From contig JBMNTK010000180.1 in NCBI GenBank assembly GCA_050945695.1, positions 1-7,934 on the forward strand: a DNA stretch of 7,934 nucleotides. Reading direction: 5' to 3'. This DNA is from Ch71 sp050945695 (GTDB taxonomy: Bacteria; Chloroflexota; Anaerolineae; DRVO01). Below, one piece after another: positions 6,254-7,934 of this stretch (the stretch's first letter is position 1; every line of letters begins with the position of its first letter). The notes under the pieces are model-generated. The model did no database searches. It saw nothing but the letters and a program-made list of their open reading frames with translations, and was not told the origin of the DNA. The position numbers were made by a program, and so were the translations under genes.

Positions 6254-6706
6254 ATGTCGGCCAGATCCGCCATGCACGCACAGAGACGGTCCTTCGCCCC
6301 GATCTGGGCCCTGATCCTGGGGCTGTTCGTCATCACGTCCCTCGCCGGCTGCACGCTGGGCGACCTGGCACCCAAGCCGGCCGTACCCGAGGGCCTTCAG
6401 CTCGTGGCAGAGATCAACCTCTCCGAGCGGGCCTACGAGGCCGAAGAGTTGGGGCAGCTTGAGCTCCCGGCAGAGGCCGACATCATGGTGAACTTCTCGC
6501 TCCGGAACCTAGACACGCCCTACTTCGACCTGGCCGTGGTCGGTCCTGCGGGCGAAAGGTACGTGATCACGCACGGCGAGCAGTTCCGAACCGGTAGAGA
6601 TGGCGGCGGAACTTGGGAGCGCAGGCTCCCGGCAGGGACGTACCGGCTGGTGCTCACCGCCGCCCAGAGTCCGGGAGTCCTGTCTGTGAGCTGGGGATAT
6701 CGCTAG
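6254..6706 (+). CDS. Lipoprotein of unknown function with a small beta-rich domain
   Basis: This 150-residue exported protein has a basic N-terminal region (RR at 11-12), a hydrophobic core (about 15-30) and the lipobox SLAGC, giving C33 as the predicted lipidated residue. Residue +2 is Thr, so an outer-surface location is allowed. The mature part (118 residues) has a short Pro-rich linker and then a beta-sandwich-like domain. Features include LGQLELPAEADIMVNFSL (67-84), FDLAVVGPAGERYVI and the closing strand pair LPAGTYRLVLTAAQSPGVLSVSWGY. The 'PAGTYRL-L' ending recalls PPC-type or jelly-roll accessory domains found after secreted enzymes, but here it stands alone. The ATG follows AGGAGGG (6239-6245), an ideal site with 8 nt spacing. 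A start at M7 is possible but less favoured. It lies 30 nt downstream of the DUF protein gene, suggesting a two-gene unit at the cell envelope. The function is unknown. Confidence 0.88.
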   Translation: MSARSAMHAQRRSFAPIWALILGLFVITSLAGCTLGDLAPKPAVPEGLQLVAEINLSERAYEAEELGQLELPAEADIMVNFSLRNLDTPYFDLAVVGPAGERYVITHGEQFRTGRDGGGTWERRLPAGTYRLVLTAAQSPGVLSVSWGYR

Positions 6707-6719
6707 TACGCTTCGCGCT

Positions 6720-6752
6720 CTGGCACGCCCGGCCAGCCTCCGGGCGCGCCAG
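6720..6752 (+). terminator. GC-rich hairpin after the lipoprotein gene, terminator-like
   Basis: The arms CTGGCACGCCCGG (6720-6732) and CCGGGCGCGCCAG (6740-6752) pair over 13 positions with one A-C mismatch, around a 7-nt loop. It begins 13 nt after the lipoprotein stop. There is no T-tract, so it may be a factor-assisted terminator or an mRNA 3'-end stabiliser. Confidence 0.5.
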
Positions 6753-6768
6753 GCTGGATGAGCTTTCG

Positions 6769-6796
6769 ATCCGCCGCCCTTGGCCGGCGGGCGGAT
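6769..6796 (+). repeat. Inverted repeat just upstream of the receiver gene
   Basis: ATCCGCC (6769-6775) is complementary to GGCGGAT (6790-6796). An inner GCC/GGC pair extends the stem if one base bulges. It lies 19 nt before the proposed receiver start and could be a leader structure or an operator. If the gene actually starts at 6758, the repeat would lie within its coding region. Confidence 0.4.
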
Positions 6797-6804
6797 TCCA
6801 CGAT

Positions 6805-6809
6805 GGAGA
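6805..6809 (+). promoter_or_regulatory. Ribosome-binding site favouring the GTG start at 6815
   Basis: GGAGA ends 5 nt before GTG (6815). The in-frame ATGs at 6803 and 6758 have no clear Shine-Dalgarno sequence, which decides the start used here. Confidence 0.45.
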
Positions 6810-6814
6810 TAGAT

Positions 6815-7180
6815 GTGACCAGACCAACCCGTGTGCTCGTCGCCGATGACCAGGCTCGCACCCGTCAGAGCCTGCGCGCCTGGCTCACGGCTGAACTGCC
6901 ACCCATGGAAGTGCTAGAGGCCGCCACAGGATGGGAGGCCCTCGAGCACGTCCAGCGCCACCTCCCCGACCTGGTGATCATGGATGCCAGGATGGACGAA
7001 CTCGACGGCATCGAGGCCACCCGCATCATCAAGGCGCGTCATCCTCAGGTGAAGGTGGTGGTGCTGTCGCTCTACAGCTCGTACGAGACGGAGGCCTGGG
7101 CCGCCGGGGCCGACGCCTTCGTCACCAAGGACGAGCAGCCCGAGCGCTTGTTAGCCACGCTCACCCGCTTGCTGACGTAG
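6815..7180 (+). CDS. Stand-alone response regulator receiver domain protein
   Basis: This 121-residue protein consists of one CheY-like receiver domain and nothing else. The acidic pair is D11/D12 in VADDQ. The phosphoacceptor is D57 in LVIMDARMDELDG, the switch residue is S85 in VVLSLYSS, and K105 in FVTKDE completes the site. In most receivers the residue after the Met three places beyond the phospho-Asp is Pro (MD--MP); here it is Asp (D61), giving an unusually acidic loop. The sequence resembles NarL-family receivers (ADDQARTRQSLRAWL) more than chemotaxis CheY. It may be a NarL-type regulator that lacks its HTH domain, or a phosphate sink or protein-interaction regulator. No kinase gene adjoins it, so its partner is unknown; the kinase at 141-2432 is a candidate. 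Starts at 6803 (ATG) or 6758 (ATG) are possible and would add 4 or 19 residues. Confidence 0.9.
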   Translation: MTRPTRVLVADDQARTRQSLRAWLTAELPPMEVLEAATGWEALEHVQRHLPDLVIMDARMDELDGIEATRIIKARHPQVKVVVLSLYSSYETEAWAAGADAFVTKDEQPERLLATLTRLLT

Positions 7181-7432
7181 ACCAGACCAAGTCCATAGTA
7201 CCGTATTCCCATTGACCGCCTCGGCCACCGCAGGTCAGACTGCGGACGGTGTTCTGCTTCGCCATCCTCCTCATCCCACCCCACAGCAGAGCCCAGACCT
7301 CGGTTGCGCCGGCGGGTCCTAGCCCGGCCCGGCGCTCAAGGTACGTGCTGCCAGGCTGCCGGGGCGGTGTCCCCGCGGCCCTCTACCACCGGCGGCACCG
7401 ACTCCAATCAGCGGGTACAGGAGGTAGCGGTT
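7181..7432. other. Non-coding spacer with two small GC-rich stem-loops
   Basis: I see no convincing gene on either strand. A 6-bp stem CCGCAG/CTGCGG (7228-7233 and 7240-7245) lies 47 nt after the receiver stop and may mark its transcript end, though no T-run follows. TTGACC (7212-7217) resembles a -35 box but has no good -10 partner. A second structure pairs GCGCCGG (7306-7312) with CCGGCGC (7329-7335), with an inner GGG/CCC pair around TCCTAG, and could be a leader element for the following gene. Frame 7304-7432 is open and continuous with the downstream gene from a TTG codon, but no ribosome-binding site supports translation there. Confidence 0.35.
7419..7425 (+). promoter_or_regulatory. 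Strong ribosome-binding site for the small protein gene
   Basis: AGGAGGT lies 7 nt before the GTG at 7433. It is the best Shine-Dalgarno match in the right half of the window and sets the start well inside the longer open frame that begins at 7304. Confidence 0.7.
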
Positions 7433-7705
7433 GTGGCGAGGCACCCAGGGGCTACACCTCCCCAAGCGGGACGCACTGAGCTTCGCTGGCAGTACGCCTG
7501 GGGGCTGGTGCGGTCCTACCTCGAGCACGATGATCGGCCGGCGAGCGGTCTCTTGCGAGAGCTTCGCGACCTGGGGCTGACCGACTTGGAGCTGCGCTCG
7601 CTGCTGGCGGATGCCGCGGCGCGCTGTGAAGGCACCCCCGCCGACGTGCGCCGCCGTTACGAACGTCTCTTGGACGAGATGGTGGCGCAGGGCACGGCCC
7701 GCTAG
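7433..7705 (+). CDS. Small helical protein of unknown function (90 residues)
   Basis: This is a cytoplasmic, charged, mostly alpha-helical small protein with no signal peptide or membrane segment. After a Pro-rich start (MARHPGATPPQ) come helices around ELRWQYAWGLVRSYLEH, GLLRELRDLG, DLELRSLLADAAARCE and ADVRRRYERLLDEMVAQG. It has one cysteine, in AARCEGTP. I do not recognise the family. The size and amphipathic helices would suit a regulator or partner-binding protein, but nothing in the sequence proves it. The GTG start is chosen because AGGAGGT lies 7 nt upstream; a longer version from TTG at 7304 (133 residues) lacks such a site and its extra part looks non-coding. The stop codon TAG (7703-7705) shares two bases with the stop of the Excalibur remnant on the other strand. 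Confidence 0.72.
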   Translation: MARHPGATPPQAGRTELRWQYAWGLVRSYLEHDDRPASGLLRELRDLGLTDLELRSLLADAAARCEGTPADVRRRYERLLDEMVAQGTAR

Positions 7706-7842
7706 CCACTCTCACAGCCGATGCCGTCGTGGTCGCCGTCAAAGCGGTGTGGATCGGGGCCGGTCACTGGGAAGCGGCGGTATGGGATGTCGCCGCAGTC
7801 CAGGTCGGGAGGATACGACTGCCGAGTGGCATCAGGCTCCCA
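7702..7842 (-). pseudogene. Excalibur-like Asp-rich domain remnant (C-terminal fragment, probably a pseudogene)
   Basis: On the minus strand the frame from 7842 to the TAG at 7704-7702 encodes 46 residues ending in a well-preserved cysteine/aspartate motif. It has YPPDLDCGDIPYRRF, then PVTGPDPHRFDG, DHDGIGCE and two final residues. The DLDCGDIPYR...DPHRFDGD-DGIGCE pattern is that of Excalibur-type calcium-binding tails, known at the C-terminus of secreted nucleases and surface proteins. The two cysteines (C16 and C43 of the fragment) would form the usual disulfide, and D35, D37 and D39 would bind calcium. However, no ATG, GTG or TTG lies ahead of the motif within this frame, and a TGA (7845-7843) closes it just upstream. 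The frame is open again from 7846 to the window edge but shows nothing recognisable. It is either a decayed gene, or an intact gene disrupted by a frameshift or sequence error near 7840. Upstream sequence beyond the window would settle this. Confidence 0.7.
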
Positions 7843-7934
7843 TCAATGGGGCATCCGGTCAGACGCTCGGTGGAGACGGAACGGCCGCCAGGTGGCGCGG
7901 AGTGAGGACGCCATCACGGGATGGGGCCTCATCC

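Noticed and set aside
5429..6277. Minus-strand open frame of 282 codons opposite the DUF6544/DUF6920-like gene
   Set aside because: The plus strand has a membrane anchor, ribosome-binding site and family-like motifs. The minus product has none and is Gly/His-rich.
6758..6814. Longer N-terminus for the receiver protein from ATG 6758
   Set aside because: The extra residues are not receiver sequence, would include an inverted repeat, and have no ribosome-binding site. GTG 6815 has GGAGA upstream.
7304..7432. TTG-started extension of the small helical protein
   Set aside because: The product of this stretch is Arg/Pro/Cys-rich and shows no helical pattern like the rest. AGGAGGT at 7419-7425 clearly serves GTG 7433.
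1..7934. CRISPR array, tRNA or rRNA gene, insertion sequence, integration site or toxin-antitoxin pair
   Set aside because: I saw no regularly spaced repeats, cloverleaf, conserved rRNA segments, transposase motifs or recognisable toxin or antitoxin proteins.

Overview
This is a GC-rich window of about 8 kb, by eye roughly two-thirds G+C. Every intact gene is on the + strand, and one broken gene remnant lies on the - strand at the right edge. There are no rRNA or tRNA genes, CRISPR arrays, insertion sequences or phage genes that I can see. The gene mix suggests a free-living environmental bacterium with elaborate sensing. It includes a Cache-HAMP-GAF NarL-type sensor kinase, a DUF6544/DUF6920-like membrane protein, lipoprotein-like proteins and an Excalibur-type aspartate-rich tail. 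Chloroflexota (for example Anaerolineae) is my best guess, but this is inference and I cannot name a species.

Layout. Positions 1-3075 form a tight signalling operon. It holds the last 47 codons of a protein that looks like the C-terminus of an ABC-transporter solute-binding protein, then a 763-residue membrane histidine kinase whose GTG start overlaps the upstream stop. A NarL/FixJ response regulator follows and overlaps the kinase gene by 35 nt. A perfect 13-bp hairpin (3105-3135) probably ends this transcript. The region 3142-3349 is non-coding and holds only weak promoter- or operator-like signals.

Positions 3350-6706 carry four consecutive genes for predicted membrane-anchored or exported proteins: a small secreted or lipoprotein-like protein of unknown function, an alpha/beta hydrolase of the proline-iminopeptidase type behind three membrane segments, a membrane-anchored DUF6544/DUF6920-like protein, and a lipoprotein with a beta-rich domain. 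GC-rich hairpins sit in the early hydrolase coding region (4039-4064), in the leader of the DUF gene (5356-5380) and after the lipoprotein gene (6720-6752).

Positions 6815-7180 encode a stand-alone receiver domain with no output domain. After 252 nt comes a 90-residue helical protein of unknown function with a strong ribosome-binding site (7433-7705). Its stop codon overlaps, on the opposite strand, the stop of an Excalibur-like domain remnant (7842-7702). That remnant has no usable start codon, has an in-frame TGA just upstream, and appears to be a pseudogene.

Working model, inferred: an extracellular ligand, perhaps presented by the solute-binding protein, is sensed by the dCache kinase, and the NarL-type regulator then controls nearby or distant genes. 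Whether the envelope genes or the orphan receiver belong to the same circuit cannot be told from sequence alone.
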